Source: an uncultured Paracoccaceae bacterium
Lineage (GTDB): Bacteria; Pseudomonadota; Alphaproteobacteria; Rhodobacterales; Rhodobacteraceae
Length of the DNA: 64,000 nt
Assembly (NCBI GenBank): GCA_934500835.1
Contig: CAKSTR010000004.1
Coordinates: 260,356 to 324,355, forward strand
Reading direction: 5' to 3'
Part shown: positions 1 to 8,814 of the stretch, one piece after another
Layout: the number at the start of each line of letters is the position of its first letter
How positions within the stretch are numbered: the stretch's first letter is position 1
Notes under the pieces: model-generated
What the model saw: only the letters and a program-made list of their open reading frames with translations
What the model was told of the DNA's origin: nothing
Databases searched by the model: none
Made by a program: the position numbers and the translations under genes

Positions 1-2017
1 AGGCATCCTTCTGGTCCGACAGTTGCATCAGCTTCTCATTGGCCTCGCGCAGCGCGCCGGCGGTGCGGGTCAGTTCCTCGCGCTGCGCCTCCAGTTGGGC
101 CGAATGCTCCATCCGCTGCGCGCTTTCGGACGCCACCGCCATCAGATCCTCGACCGAGACCGTGGCCCCGACGACAAGCTGGCTGATCATCGCATGGGCG
201 GTGGCCGCCCCGACGGAACCTGACAGCCGCTGTTCCAGATCCGACAGGAATTCCGGCGTCGGATCGGGCAGCAGGCTCTCGGTCTTGCCTTGCGCGCGGG
301 CCTCGGTCTCGAACAGGGCCTGCGCGGCATCCTCGCCAAGGATCTGCTGCGCCATCACCAGAAGCTCTTCGGGTTCCGCCACGCCCCTGCTCCAGCGGCG
401 GGGGCTGCCGGTCTGGTCGTCGAAGATATTGACGAAAGCCGCCCCCTGCAGCCGTTCGACCGGGCCAGGAAAGGTCAGGACCGAGACGATGACGAAGGCG
501 GTGCCGTTCAGCATCAGCGACCAGAAAAGCGCATGGATCAGGGGGTCCATGCCCTCGACCCCGAACAGCGCCTGCGGCCGCAGCCAGGACAGCCCGGCCG
601 GGCCTTCGGCCATAAGCCCGGCCGAAAGCACCGCATCCGGCCCGAAAGAGGGCAGGAACAGCGCATAGGCCCAGGTCACGAAGCCGGTCACCAGACCCGC
701 CAGCGCACCCGACCGGGTGGCCCCACGCCAGAAGATGCCCCCCATCATCGCCGGCAGGAACTGCGCCACCCCGGCAAAGGCGATCAGCCCGATGGCCGCC
801 AGTGCCGCCGCCCCGCCCGAGATATGGTGATAGCCATACCCCATCGCCATCACCGCCCCGATCGAGATGCGGCGCGCGTTCAGCACCAGCCCGCGCAGGT
901 CCCCCGCCATTGCCGCGGCCGGGCGCATCCGCAGCCAGGCCGGCATGACGATATGGTTCGACACCATGGTTGCCAGCGCAATCGCCTCGACGATCACCAT
1001 CGAGGTGGCCGATGAGAACCCGCCGAGAAAGGCCAGCATGGCCAGCGCCCCCTGCCCCTCGGCCAGAGGCAGGGTCAGGACGAACATGTCGGGGTTGGCA
1101 GTGTCGGGCAGCCGCTCCAGCCCCATCACGGCGATGGGAACGATGAAAAGGCTCATCGCCAGAAGATAGGCCGGGAAGGCCCAGCTGGCGCGGGCAAGAT
1201 GCCCCTCGTCGGCATTCTCGACCACCATGACCTGAAACATCCGCGGCAGGCAGATGACGGCTGCCGCCGACAGGAACAAGAGGCCCGTCCAGCGCCCGGG
1301 CTGCATCGTCCAGCCCGACAGCGGCGAGGCGTCGATCTTCGCCAGCATGCCGTCGATGCCGCCCGCCAGCCCCCAGACCACGAAGATCCCGACGGCCAGA
1401 AGCGCCACCAGCTTCACCACCGCCTCGACCGCAATGGCGGTGACGATGCCGTGGTGCTGCTCTTTGGCGTCCAGATTGCGGGTGCCGAAAAGGATGGTGA
1501 ACAGCGCCAGCCCCGCCGCCACCCAGATCGCGGTCTGCCCGGCATCAAGCGGCGTCTCCCCGCCGGCGCTGGCACTGGCGAAGGCGCCAAAGGACAGCAC
1601 CACCGACTGCAACTGCAGCGCGATATAGGGCGTGGTCGCCACCACGGCCATCAGCGTCACCACCACGCCAAGGCTGTTCGACTTGCCGAACCGGCTTGAG
1701 ATCAGGTCGGCGATCGAGGTCACCCGGTGCTGCCGCCCGATCCTGACCAGCTTGCGCAAGATCCACCACCAGCCGATGAACACCAGCGTCGGGCCAAGGT
1801 AGATGGTCAGGAACTCCATCCCCGAGCGGGCGGCATAGCCGACCGCACCGTAGAACGTCCAGGCCGTGCAATAGATCGACAGCGACAGCGTGTAGACGAC
1901 GGGCGAGCGCAACCAGCCCAGCCGTCCCGCCCGCGCGCGCCTTTCGACCAGAAACGCCACCGAGAAGAGAAAGATCACATAGGCCAGACAGGCCAGGACC
2001 AGCAGGTTGAAGGGCAT
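1..2017 (-). CDS. Sodium/solute symporter fused to a sensor histidine kinase (N-terminal part)
   Basis: The gene runs off the left edge, so only about 672 N-terminal residues are seen. It opens MPFNLLVLACLAYV and continues with many hydrophobic helices typical of the SSS symporter fold (YxxRSGMEFLxIYLGPT-like region, residues 50-75). Beyond about residue 600 it becomes soluble: a polar linker followed by a heptad-rich coiled coil (AQLEAQREELTRTAGALREA), which normally leads into the kinase DHp domain; the catalytic part lies outside the window. The ATG overlaps the stop of the 86-residue gene (TGATG), so translation is probably coupled. With the response regulator two genes upstream and an ScfR/RamB-like regulator next door, a role in sensing and importing a carboxylate such as acetate is inferred. 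The family resembles CbrA-type transporter kinases. Confidence 0.8.
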   Translation of the reverse strand, partial: MPFNLLVLACLAYVIFLFSVAFLVERRARAGRLGWLRSPVVYTLSLSIYCTAWTFYGAVGYAARSGMEFLTIYLGPTLVFIGWWWILRKLVRIGRQHRVTSIADLISSRFGKSNSLGVVVTLMAVVATTPYIALQLQSVVLSFGAFASASAGGETPLDAGQTAIWVAAGLALFTILFGTRNLDAKEQHHGIVTAIAVEAVVKLVALLAVGIFVVWGLAGGIDGMLAKIDASPLSGWTMQPGRWTGLLFLSAAAVICLPRMFQVMVVENADEGHLARASWAFPAYLLAMSLFIVPIAVMGLERLPDTANPDMFVLTLPLAEGQGALAMLAFLGGFSSATSMVIVEAIALATMVSNHIVMPAWLRMRPAAAMAGDLRGLVLNARRISIGAVMAMGYGYHHISGGAAALAAIGLIAFAGVAQFLPAMMGGIFWRGATRSGALAGLVTGFVTWAYALFLPSFGPDAVLSAGLMAEGPAGLSWLRPQALFGVEGMDPLIHALFWSLMLNGTAFVIVSVLTFPGPVERLQGAAFVNIFDDQTGSPRRWSRGVAEPEELLVMAQQILGEDAAQALFETEARAQGKTESLLPDPTPEFLSDLEQRLSGSVGAATAHAMISQLVVGATVSVEDLMAVASESAQRMEHSAQLEAQREELTRTAGALREANEKLMQLSDQKDA

Positions 2018-2277
2018 CAGTCGTCCTCGTCCCCCTCGCCGGCGGCAGAGAGGCCGGGGGCGAAGGCGGCGGCGACCAGAACAAGAAGGGCCCAGGTCAG
2101 GAAGAAATAGACCACGTCACCGGAGAGAAGCCGCTGCCCCTCGCCGGCGGGGGACCACAGCACCGGCAGGATGAAGAGGAAGGTGCCGAAGACCGGCAGC
2201 AGCCGGGCGGCATCGCGCAGGCGGCGGCGGCGATAGGGGATGCGGGCAAGGAACAGCGGGCGGCGCGGGCGTTTCAT
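2017..2277 (-). CDS. Small membrane protein of the symporter-kinase operon
   Basis: An 86-residue protein with a basic N-terminus (MKRPRRPLFLARIPYRRRR), two hydrophobic segments at roughly residues 22-42 and 53-75, and an acidic tail ending EGDEDD. Positive-inside charge suggests a cytoplasmic N-terminus. It overlaps the response regulator by 4 nt and the symporter-kinase by 1 nt, so all three are translated together. Small two-helix proteins are common partners beside SSS transporters, but I do not recognise a named family. A role as a subunit or stabiliser of the transporter-kinase is inference from position only. Confidence 0.65.
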   Translation of the reverse strand: MKRPRRPLFLARIPYRRRRLRDAARLLPVFGTFLFILPVLWSPAGEGQRLLSGDVVYFFLTWALLVLVAAAFAPGLSAAGEGDEDD

Positions 2278-2660
2278 GCCGCCCCCGCTTCGCCCGGTCC
2301 GGCAAGCTCTCGCACCACGGCCAGAATCTCGGCATTGGCGAAGGGTTTGGCGATGAAGCGGTCGGCCCCGGCGCGCTCGGCCGCCTCGCGGTCGCGCGGC
2401 TGGCCCTTGGCGGTCAGCATGACCACCGGCAGGCGGGCAGTCGGCGGCCGGGCGCGCAACTCGGCCAGAATTTCAAGACCCGAGGCGCCGGGCAACATAT
2501 GGTCAAGGATCACCACGGCGGGCATCAGTTCGGCGGCACGCAGGGCTGCGTCCTGCCCTTCGGACAGATGGACAACCTGCCAGCCGTCGCGCGACAGGAT
2601 GAAGCGGATCGCCTCGGCGATGTTCTCCTCGTCCTCGATGAGAAGCACCTGCTTGCCCAT
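2274..2660 (-). CDS. Single-domain response regulator (receiver domain only)
   Basis: A 128-residue CheY-like receiver with no output domain. It shows the acidic pair in VLLIEDEEN (residues 5-13), the phospho-acceptor Asp53 in VILDHMLPG, the MLTAK Thr/Lys region and the conserved lysine in FIAKPF near residue 105. The start at 2660 follows a purine-rich ribosome site (GGGAGGGACGG); longer upstream readings are not receiver-like. It is the first gene of the operon that continues with the small membrane protein and the SSS-kinase, so it is the likely phosphotransfer partner of that kinase. Without an output domain it must act through protein contacts or as a phosphate relay. Confidence 0.85.
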   Translation of the reverse strand: MGKQVLLIEDEENIAEAIRFILSRDGWQVVHLSEGQDAALRAAELMPAVVILDHMLPGASGLEILAELRARPPTARLPVVMLTAKGQPRDREAAERAGADRFIAKPFANAEILAVVRELAGPGEAGAA

Positions 2661-2781
2661 CCGTTTCCGTCCCTCCCCGGTCTTGTGCCGGCCGCCTTGC
2701 CCCGCACTATCGGACGATCCGGCGCGCCTGTCAAAACCGCTCGTCACGCGCCTTCCGCTTTTCACCCTGCCGGGGGACCGG

Positions 2782-4074
2782 TCACACGCCTTCGCGGGTG
2801 ATCGTGGGTTCGCGGCGGGCCGGACAATCGCCGCGCGGGCAGATCCGGCAGGTCGAGCCGATGCCAAGGGCGCCCGCCGCCGGCCCCGGATCGGGCAGGA
2901 TCAGCATTGCGGCCTCGCGCAGCTCGGGCCCGGCGAAACCGCCCGCCAGCCGCGGCTGGCAAAAGGCCAGCGTGGTGAATCGCGCACCCGAAGGTCCGGG
3001 CGTCTGGACCTGCGCCCGGACCGGCTGCATCGGCCGGCCAAGCGCGGCGTAAAGCGGCCAAAGCGGGCAGGCCGCCCCAAAGCGCGGAAGCGCAAAGCCC
3101 GAAGCGGGCTTGCGGAAGGTCAGCGTGCCCGAGGCATCGCAAGAGACGAAACCCGCCACCGCCCCCGGAAGCAGCGCCATGCGCCGCATCACCCGGATGA
3201 CATCGGTGCCGAAGACCGCCGCCAGACGGGCGGGATCGGTGCCGACCTCCTGCTGCGCCGCAGAGAAGGCCGCCAGCGGCAAAAGCCGCGCGTCTTCCGC
3301 CGCCTGCGCCAGATGGGCGCGTGCCAGCGCCCGCGCGGCCGAGGAGGCCAGTGCCGCCACATCCCCGTCATGGGCGGCAAGATCGCCGGTCTCCAGCGCC
3401 GCCAGATGCCAGCCCTGCCGCGCCAGCCAGTCCTCGACCTCTTCCTGCGGCGCTGCCAGCCCCTGCTCGCGCCCCTCTCCCGCGCCATCGGTGCCGTCGA
3501 GATAGGCGACCAGCGCCTCGGCCCCGCCGGCCAGCCGTTCGGAATCCAGATGGAGGTTGCGGTGGAAGCGCGCCTGCAGGCCGGGGTCCAGATCGCCCGT
3601 CTCGGCCAGGATCCCGGCCGTGGCCCGGACCGACGTCAGGGCCGAAAGCAACTCATGCAGCGCGGCAGACAGGTGGGGATCATGGGTCATGCGGTCGTTC
3701 AGGGCCTCGACCGCCCGCTCAAGTTGCCCCGCCCGCGCCTGCAGACCCGCCGTCACCGCCGCCCAGCCGGGAAAGCGCCCCGCGAATTCTTCAAGCCGGT
3801 CCAGTTCCGCCGGAACCCCCGGCAGGCCGGCGGCGGCGGCCCGCAGATCTTCGGCCAGCGCCTGCCCTGCCCCTTCGGCCAGCGCCTCGGCCTCCAGCCC
3901 CAGGACGAGCGCAAGGCGGGCCAGCACGTCGGGCGTGACCTTTCGGCGGTTATGTTCGATCAGGTTGAGGTAGGAGGGCGAGATTCCCGCCTGCCGCGAC
4001 AGGTCCGCCTGCCGCAGCCCCAGGGCAAGACGCCGTTCGCGCAGCCGCGTCCCCGCAAGTGCCGTGATCGCCAT
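2782..4074 (-). CDS. XRE-family regulator of the ScfR/RamB (short-chain fatty acid) type
   Basis: 430 residues. Residues 8-65 form an XRE helix-turn-helix (RLRERRLALGLRQADLSRQA then SPSYLNLIEHNRR). The long remainder resembles the DUF2083 family found in RamB, PrpC-operon regulators and ScfR, and it ends with a cysteine-containing segment (TCRICPRGDCPARRE) also seen in that family. Members control acetate or propionate metabolism genes. The gene is beside the symporter-kinase operon on the same strand, 121 bp upstream of the response regulator. A palindromic AT-rich site lies 19 bp upstream of its ATG and may be its own operator. Its specific ligand is unknown. Confidence 0.75.
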   Translation of the reverse strand: MAITALAGTRLRERRLALGLRQADLSRQAGISPSYLNLIEHNRRKVTPDVLARLALVLGLEAEALAEGAGQALAEDLRAAAAGLPGVPAELDRLEEFAGRFPGWAAVTAGLQARAGQLERAVEALNDRMTHDPHLSAALHELLSALTSVRATAGILAETGDLDPGLQARFHRNLHLDSERLAGGAEALVAYLDGTDGAGEGREQGLAAPQEEVEDWLARQGWHLAALETGDLAAHDGDVAALASSAARALARAHLAQAAEDARLLPLAAFSAAQQEVGTDPARLAAVFGTDVIRVMRRMALLPGAVAGFVSCDASGTLTFRKPASGFALPRFGAACPLWPLYAALGRPMQPVRAQVQTPGPSGARFTTLAFCQPRLAGGFAGPELREAAMLILPDPGPAAGALGIGSTCRICPRGDCPARREPTITREGV

Positions 4075-4092
4075 CCCTTCGCCGGGCTCCGC

Positions 4093-4119
4093 CTTGTAAA
4101 TTTACAGACAGTTTACAAG
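4093..4119. promoter_or_regulatory. Palindromic operator upstream of the ScfR/RamB-like gene
   Basis: CTTGTAAA (4093-4100) and TTTACAAG (4112-4119) form a perfect 8-bp inverted repeat. Inside it TGTAAATTTACA (4095-4106) is itself a perfect 12-bp palindrome. The AT-rich block stands out in GC-rich DNA just upstream of the regulator's ATG at 4074, as expected for an autoregulatory operator. The binding protein is inferred. Confidence 0.6.
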
Positions 4120-4205
4120 CGGCGGGGGGCGGAAATCAATTGTGCGGCTGCCGCCGCAAGCCTTTCTGGTGATGGCGGGCGGCGTCTCTTTGGGACCGCC
4201 ATTGC

Positions 4206-4330
4206 CTGATGGGGGTTTCACCCCCAAACCCCGAGGATATTTAGGCCAGGGTGAAGAGGCTTTCATTCTGGCCCAGATATCTCCGCGCGGCGCGCAAAGG
4301 CGAGAGGAAAGGCTTGCGTCATAAGGCGTC
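4206..4330. repeat. Dispersed intergenic repeat, copy 1
   Basis: A G-run/C-run hairpin (GGGGGTTTCACCCCC) is followed by an AAACCCC..GATATTT core and, further on, AAAGGCTTGCG. The same succession occurs at 22,208-22,355, also between genes. It looks like a short noncoding repeat family of this genome; no ORF with a ribosome site is seen in it. Confidence 0.55.
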
Positions 4331-4333
4331 CAT

Positions 4334-4732
4334 TCAGCCGCCGGCTGCGTCGAGAGAGGGAAAGCGATGGCCATAAAAGCCGATCGCGCGCAGGGCGCAG
4401 TCCTGCACGGCAAGGTGCAGGTAGGCCTGTTCGTTCTGTCCGCCGGCGTTGCTGTCCTGTGCCAGCGCCGCCCGGCCGTGGCCCAGGGCGGACCCGGCGC
4501 GCAGGCGCCAGAAGGCGATCTGTTCGTCAAGATGCCGCTCCATCCCCGGATCGCCCCGGCCGCGCGTGATTTCGCGGATGCGTTCGGCGGTGGCGAGGCA
4601 ATAGGCGGCCTCCTCCTTCGGGCCGGGGCTGGCGAAAAGCCAGCGCGGCGGCGCGGACCTGCCGTCTTGCCAGGCCATCCAACCAAGCCAGCCAAGGCCG
4701 GTAGCTGTCAGCAGCAGTCCAGTCAGCTTCAT
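4334..4732 (-). CDS. Hypothetical small exported or membrane-anchored protein
   Basis: 132 residues starting MKLTGLLLTATGLGWLGWMA, a single hydrophobic N-terminal segment that could be an anchor or signal. The rest is soluble and mostly helical, with cysteines in AAYCLATAERI and AVQDCALRAIG. The ATG at 4732 is chosen because a further 18 residues to 4786 would put a cysteine-rich stretch before the signal-like segment. I do not recognise the family. It stands alone between a repeat and the ABC transporter operon. Confidence 0.5.
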   Translation of the reverse strand: MKLTGLLLTATGLGWLGWMAWQDGRSAPPRWLFASPGPKEEAAYCLATAERIREITRGRGDPGMERHLDEQIAFWRLRAGSALGHGRAALAQDSNAGGQNEQAYLHLAVQDCALRAIGFYGHRFPSLDAAGG

Positions 4733-4839
4733 GCATCCGCCCGCCTTTCGGGCGCAGCAAAGCAGGCAAAGGTTAAGGAATCGCATGAAAAAGGCGGGCG
4801 CAGGTTGCCCCGCGCCCGCCCTGTCAAAGCGCCGGCGGA

Positions 4840-5829
4840 TTACTGCGCCAGCGCCTTGTCGGTGATGTCATGCGTCCAGGCCATGCCTTCGGGCGCCTTG
4901 GTGATCGCCGGGTTCTCGGGCGAGACGGCGGCCAGAAGCGAGGCGACGGTGGCCTCGTAATCGGCCGGGTCCAGGGCGCCATTGCCGTCGGCGGTCAGCT
5001 TGGCGACCTCTTTCATCATGTATTGCTGGTGGGCCAGAGACTGCGCGCCGGATTCGTCGTTGTCGATGACGATCTGTGCCGCCTCGTCGGGGTTGGCCTC
5101 GGCATATTTCCAGCCCTTCATCGAGGCGCGGACGAATTTCACCATGGTCTCGGCAAAGGCCGGGTCGGCCAGCCTTTCCTCCATGACGTAAAGCCCGTCC
5201 TCCAGCACCACGACACCCTGATCGCGGTAGGAGAAGGTCACCAGTTGATCCGGGGTGATGCCGGCATCCAGCACCTGACCATATTCGTTGTAGGTCATCA
5301 CCGAGATGCAGGCGGCCTGTTTCTGCAACAGCGCGTCGACGTTGAAGGCCTGTTTCAGCACCGTCACCCCGCCGGCCGACCCGTCAGTGGCAAGGCCCAG
5401 CTTCGCCATCCAGGCGTAGAACGGGTATTCGTTGCCGAAGAACCAGACGCCAAGGGTCTTGTCGGCGAAATCGGCGGTGGTCTCGACCCCCATCTCCTTC
5501 AGGCAGGTGAACTCCAGCCCCGCGCCCTTGAAGGGCTGCGCGATATTGACCAGCGGCACGCCGCGTTCGCGCGCGGCAAGACCGGCCGGCATCCAGGTGG
5601 TGATGACATCGGCCTGGCCGCTGGCGATCACCTGCTCGGGGGCGATGTCGGGGCCGCCGGGCTTGATGGTGACATTCAGGCCTTCCTCATCGTAGAAGCC
5701 CTTGTCCTTGGCGACGTAATAGCCGGCGAACTGCGCCTGCGTCACCCATTTCAGCTGCAGGGTCACGTCCTCGGCACTGGCCGATCCGGCCATAAGCGCC
5801 AAGAGACCCGCGGTCAGAATCTTCTTCAT
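4840..5829 (-). CDS. ABC transporter substrate-binding protein, NMT1/SsuA class
   Basis: 329 residues with a clear signal peptide (MKKILTAGLLALMAGSASA), so periplasmic. The mature part begins with LQLKWVTQAQFAGYYVAKDKGFYDEEGLNV-type sequence, characteristic of the NMT1/THI5-like family that includes pyrimidine-precursor, nitrate and sulfonate binders. The start at 5829 follows a perfect GGAGGTGA ribosome site. It lies downstream of two matching permeases, and the whole importer is in the same minus-strand series as dihydropyrimidinase and the carbamoyl amidohydrolase. Uptake of a pyrimidine or ureide is therefore the best guess. Confidence 0.85.
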   Translation of the reverse strand: MKKILTAGLLALMAGSASAEDVTLQLKWVTQAQFAGYYVAKDKGFYDEEGLNVTIKPGGPDIAPEQVIASGQADVITTWMPAGLAARERGVPLVNIAQPFKGAGLEFTCLKEMGVETTADFADKTLGVWFFGNEYPFYAWMAKLGLATDGSAGGVTVLKQAFNVDALLQKQAACISVMTYNEYGQVLDAGITPDQLVTFSYRDQGVVVLEDGLYVMEERLADPAFAETMVKFVRASMKGWKYAEANPDEAAQIVIDNDESGAQSLAHQQYMMKEVAKLTADGNGALDPADYEATVASLLAAVSPENPAITKAPEGMAWTHDITDKALAQ

Positions 5830-5892
5830 AGTCACCTCCATGTTGCCGCCCGGATGGTTGATGTTCCCCGGGTCAGGGTTGTACGTCCAGTG

Positions 5893-6747
5893 CTAACTCC
5901 GTTGCGAGGGGTGCCAGAAGGTCACCCCCTTCTCGATCAGGGCGATCAGCCCGTAAAGCGCCGACCCGGCCAGCGCCGCCACGGCGATCTCGGCCCAGAC
6001 CAGTTCAAGGTTCAAGACCCCGACCGCAGTCGAGATGCGAAAGCCCATGCCCACCACCGGGCTGCCGAAATATTCCGCGACAATGGCCCCGATCAGCGCC
6101 AGCGAGGCCGCGATCTTCAGCCCGTTGAAGACGAAGGGCATGGCGGCGGGCAGCCGCAGCTTCCACAGCGCCTGCCAGTAGCTGGCCCCCCAGGTCGCCA
6201 TCAGGTCGCGCTGCATCCGCTCGGAGGACGCCAGCCCTGCCACCACATTGATCAGCATGGGGAAGAACACCATGGCCACCACGACGGCGGCCTTGGACTG
6301 CCAGCCGAAGCCGAACCACATCACCAGGATCGGTGCGAGGCCGACGATGGGCAGCGCCGCGACGAAATTGCCCACCGGCAGCAGCCCGTCGCGCAGGAAG
6401 GGCACCCGGTCGCAGACCACCGCCGCGACGAAGGCCGCCCCCGTGCCGATCACGAATCCCGACAGCGCGCCCTTCACCACCGTCTGCACGAAATCGGCCC
6501 AGAGCACTCCGGTCGAGGCCGCGAATTTCGCGGCAATCGCCGAAGGGGCCGGCAGGATGACGGGCGAGAGGCCGAAGCCGCGCACCAGCCCCTCCCACAG
6601 CACCAGAAGGGTGACGCCGAAAAGGATCGGCACGAAGATCCGCCCGGCGCGGGTCCGCCCCATAGCGCCGCCCGCCACAACCGTGTTCACCGCCCAGGCC
6701 CCGGCCCAGAAGGCCAGCGCAAGGATCAGGATCATGGTCCCGCTCAT
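5893..6747 (-). CDS. ABC transporter permease, SsuC/NrtB type
   Basis: 284 residues, about six membrane helices, with the BPD permease signature region (EAA-like loop) in ATWGASYWQALWKLRLPAAM. The start MSGTMILILALAFW at 6747 overlaps the preceding permease stop (ATGA). It pairs with the second permease and the binding protein. Two different permeases per importer is the usual layout of the SsuC-like pyrimidine/riboflavin-type systems of alphaproteobacteria. Substrate assignment to pyrimidines is by context. Confidence 0.85.
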   Translation of the reverse strand: MSGTMILILALAFWAGAWAVNTVVAGGAMGRTRAGRIFVPILFGVTLLVLWEGLVRGFGLSPVILPAPSAIAAKFAASTGVLWADFVQTVVKGALSGFVIGTGAAFVAAVVCDRVPFLRDGLLPVGNFVAALPIVGLAPILVMWFGFGWQSKAAVVVAMVFFPMLINVVAGLASSERMQRDLMATWGASYWQALWKLRLPAAMPFVFNGLKIAASLALIGAIVAEYFGSPVVGMGFRISTAVGVLNLELVWAEIAVAALAGSALYGLIALIEKGVTFWHPSQRS

Positions 6748-7610
6748 GCCCGCACCCCCATTCTGCTTGCGGCCAGTCGCTCGGCCAGCCCCACGGCAAG
6801 GATCAGGATCCCCGCCAGAATGGCCGATGCGAACAGCGCGGCCCAGGTGATCAGCGGCTCGCCATACTGGCTGCCCAGAAGCATCCTTGCGCCAAGGCCT
6901 TCCACCGCGCCTGTCGGCAATTCGCCGACGATGGTCCCCACCAAGGCCGCCGCCACGGCCACTTTCAGCGAGGCGAAGAAATAGGGCATCGAGGCCGGCA
7001 GGCGCAGCTTGAAGAAGGTCTGCCCCTCGCTCGCCCCCCATGTCTTCAGCAGGTCCAGCTGCATCTGGTCCGGCGCGCGCAGGCCCTTGACCATGCTGAC
7101 CAGCACCGGAAAGAAGCTCAGGTAAGAGGCGATGATCGCCTTTGGCACCTCGCGCCCCTCGATCCCCAGCTGGTTGGTCAGCACAAGGATCATCGGCGCG
7201 ATGGCGACGATGGGCACGGTCTGGCTGATGATCGCCCAAGGCATCACCGACATGTCCATGACGCGGAACCGCACGATGGCCATCGCCAGCCCGACGCCCA
7301 TCACGATGCCAAGGGCAAAGCCCCACATCGTGCCGCGGAAGGTGACGAAGCCATGATAGACCAGGCTGCGTTTCGACGTGATCGCCTGCCCCGCCAGCCC
7401 CTCCCACAGCTTGGCCGCCACCTGATGCGGCGGCGGCAAAAGCGGGCGGTCCTGCGCCATGGTCTGCGGGATCACCTCGGCCAGCGTGACGGTCTGGCCG
7501 CTGCGTGCCGCCTGATCATAGATCCAGGTCGAATTCATCCAGATCGCGGCCAGATACCAGATCACGGTCAGGCCCAGAAGCACGGCAAGGACCGGAAGGG
7601 CGCGCTTCAT
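6744..7610 (-). CDS. ABC transporter permease, SsuC/NrtB type
   Basis: 288 residues, MKRALPVLAVLLGLTVIWYL start, a periplasmic loop (about residues 25-85) and then five or so helices. The EAA-like cytoplasmic loop is KTWGASEGQTFFKLRLPASM. It overlaps both neighbours by 4 nt (SMR-like gene upstream, second permease downstream), so the series is co-translated. Together with the ATPase at 8027-8806 and the binding protein it makes a complete importer. Confidence 0.85.
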   Translation of the reverse strand: MKRALPVLAVLLGLTVIWYLAAIWMNSTWIYDQAARSGQTVTLAEVIPQTMAQDRPLLPPPHQVAAKLWEGLAGQAITSKRSLVYHGFVTFRGTMWGFALGIVMGVGLAMAIVRFRVMDMSVMPWAIISQTVPIVAIAPMILVLTNQLGIEGREVPKAIIASYLSFFPVLVSMVKGLRAPDQMQLDLLKTWGASEGQTFFKLRLPASMPYFFASLKVAVAAALVGTIVGELPTGAVEGLGARMLLGSQYGEPLITWAALFASAILAGILILAVGLAERLAASRMGVRA

Positions 7611-7942
7611 CCCGCCCTCCCCGTCGGCCAAAGCATCATCGCCACGGCCGCCGTGCCCAGCGCGATACCGCCCCATTGCAGGCCCGACGGGCGCTCGGCA
7701 AAGAAGATCACGGCGACCAGCGTGGCCAGAACCAGCTGCAGCACCGCCGAGATCGAGATGGCCATTGCCATCCCGCTTTCGCGCATGATCCGCAGCATCA
7801 CGAGGTTGCCAAGCGCATAAAGCGCCAGCGAGGTCAGGATCATCCACAGATGCCCCTGCCCGGCATAGCCGCGCAGCGCCGAAGCCGCCAGAAGGAAGAT
7901 GCCGGTCGCCAGCGCCAGCCAGAGCATTCCGACGCTGCTCAT
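7607..7942 (-). CDS. Small DMT/SMR-like transporter
   Basis: 111 residues with four hydrophobic helices, the size and layout of SMR/EamA-type half transporters (LALATGIFLLAASALRG at the N-terminus, QLVLATLVAVIFFAERPS before helix 4). The FFAERPS segment matches the loop seen before the last helix in EamA proteins. It sits inside the pyrimidine transport operon, overlapping the permease by 4 nt, which suggests export of an intermediate or product such as beta-alanine. That role is a guess. Confidence 0.7.
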   Translation of the reverse strand: MSSVGMLWLALATGIFLLAASALRGYAGQGHLWMILTSLALYALGNLVMLRIMRESGMAMAISISAVLQLVLATLVAVIFFAERPSGLQWGGIALGTAAVAMMLWPTGRAG

Positions 7943-8026
7943 GCCCCTCTCTCCAAGGTCATACCCATGTCATTCCCGGAACAAACGCTCCGCGCGGCTT
8001 GCTGCGGACAGGCCCAGAGGGCGCGC

Positions 8027-8806
8027 TCAGTCATCCGAATGCCCCGCGCGCAGGCCTTCACGGACACGATGGGCGATCTCGATGAACTCACGGCTGTCGC
8101 GGATATCCAGCGGGCGTTCGCGCGGCAGGGGGGAGTCGATCACATCGGTGATGCGGCCCGGGCGCGGCGACATGACCACGATCTTGGTCGACAGATACAC
8201 CGCCTCGGGGATGGAATGGGTGACAAAGCCGATGGTCTTGCCGGTGCGCGCCCAAAGCTTCAGCACTTCTTCATTCAGCCGGTCGCGCACAATCTCATCC
8301 AGCGCGCCAAAGGGTTCGTCCATCAGCAGAATGTCGGCATCGAAGGCCAAAGCGCGGGCAATCGAGGCCCTTTGCTGCATCCCCCCCGACAACTGCCAGG
8401 GAAACTTGCCGCCAAAGCCGGACAGCTCCACCAGTTCCAGCACCCGCTCAACCCGTTCTTTCTGTTCCCCCTTGGAAAACCCCATGATTTCAAGCGGAAG
8501 CCGGATATTCCCCGCAATCGTCCGCCAGGGATAGAGCCCCGCCGCCTGAAAGACATAGCCATAGGCCCGCTTCCGCCGCGCCTCATCCGCCGTCATCCCG
8601 TTGACGGCCAGACTGCCCCCCGTCGGATGCTCCAATGCCGCAATGCAGCGCAGGAAAGTTGTTTTCCCACAACCACTTGGCCCGATGAACGATACGAACT
8701 CCCCCTTGCCAATGCTCAGGTTCACATCCTTCAAAGCCTGCACCGGCCCGTCAGCGGTCTGGAAAACCAGATTGAGTCCCTTTGCCTCGACCACTGGCTG
8801 GCTCAT
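8027..8806 (-). CDS. ABC transporter ATP-binding protein
   Basis: 259 residues. Walker A is GPSGCGKTT near residues 43-51, the signature is LSGGMQQRASIARA near 138, Walker B is DILLMDEPFGALDE, and the H-loop is FVTHSIPEA. This is the SsuB/NrtD class that powers NMT1-type importers. The start MSQPVVEAKGL at 8806 is preferred to an in-frame ATG 15 codons upstream because it gives the usual family N-terminus. It is 8 bp downstream of a small membrane protein gene and 84 bp upstream of the SMR-like gene in the same orientation. Confidence 0.9.
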   Translation of the reverse strand: MSQPVVEAKGLNLVFQTADGPVQALKDVNLSIGKGEFVSFIGPSGCGKTTFLRCIAALEHPTGGSLAVNGMTADEARRKRAYGYVFQAAGLYPWRTIAGNIRLPLEIMGFSKGEQKERVERVLELVELSGFGGKFPWQLSGGMQQRASIARALAFDADILLMDEPFGALDEIVRDRLNEEVLKLWARTGKTIGFVTHSIPEAVYLSTKIVVMSPRPGRITDVIDSPLPRERPLDIRDSREFIEIAHRVREGLRAGHSDD

Positions 8807-8814
8807 CGTATCCT

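Noticed and set aside
4870..6984. A 704-residue plus-strand open frame
   Set aside because: It spans the reverse complement of the binding protein and permease genes and has shadow composition (His/Arg/Gly/Gln).
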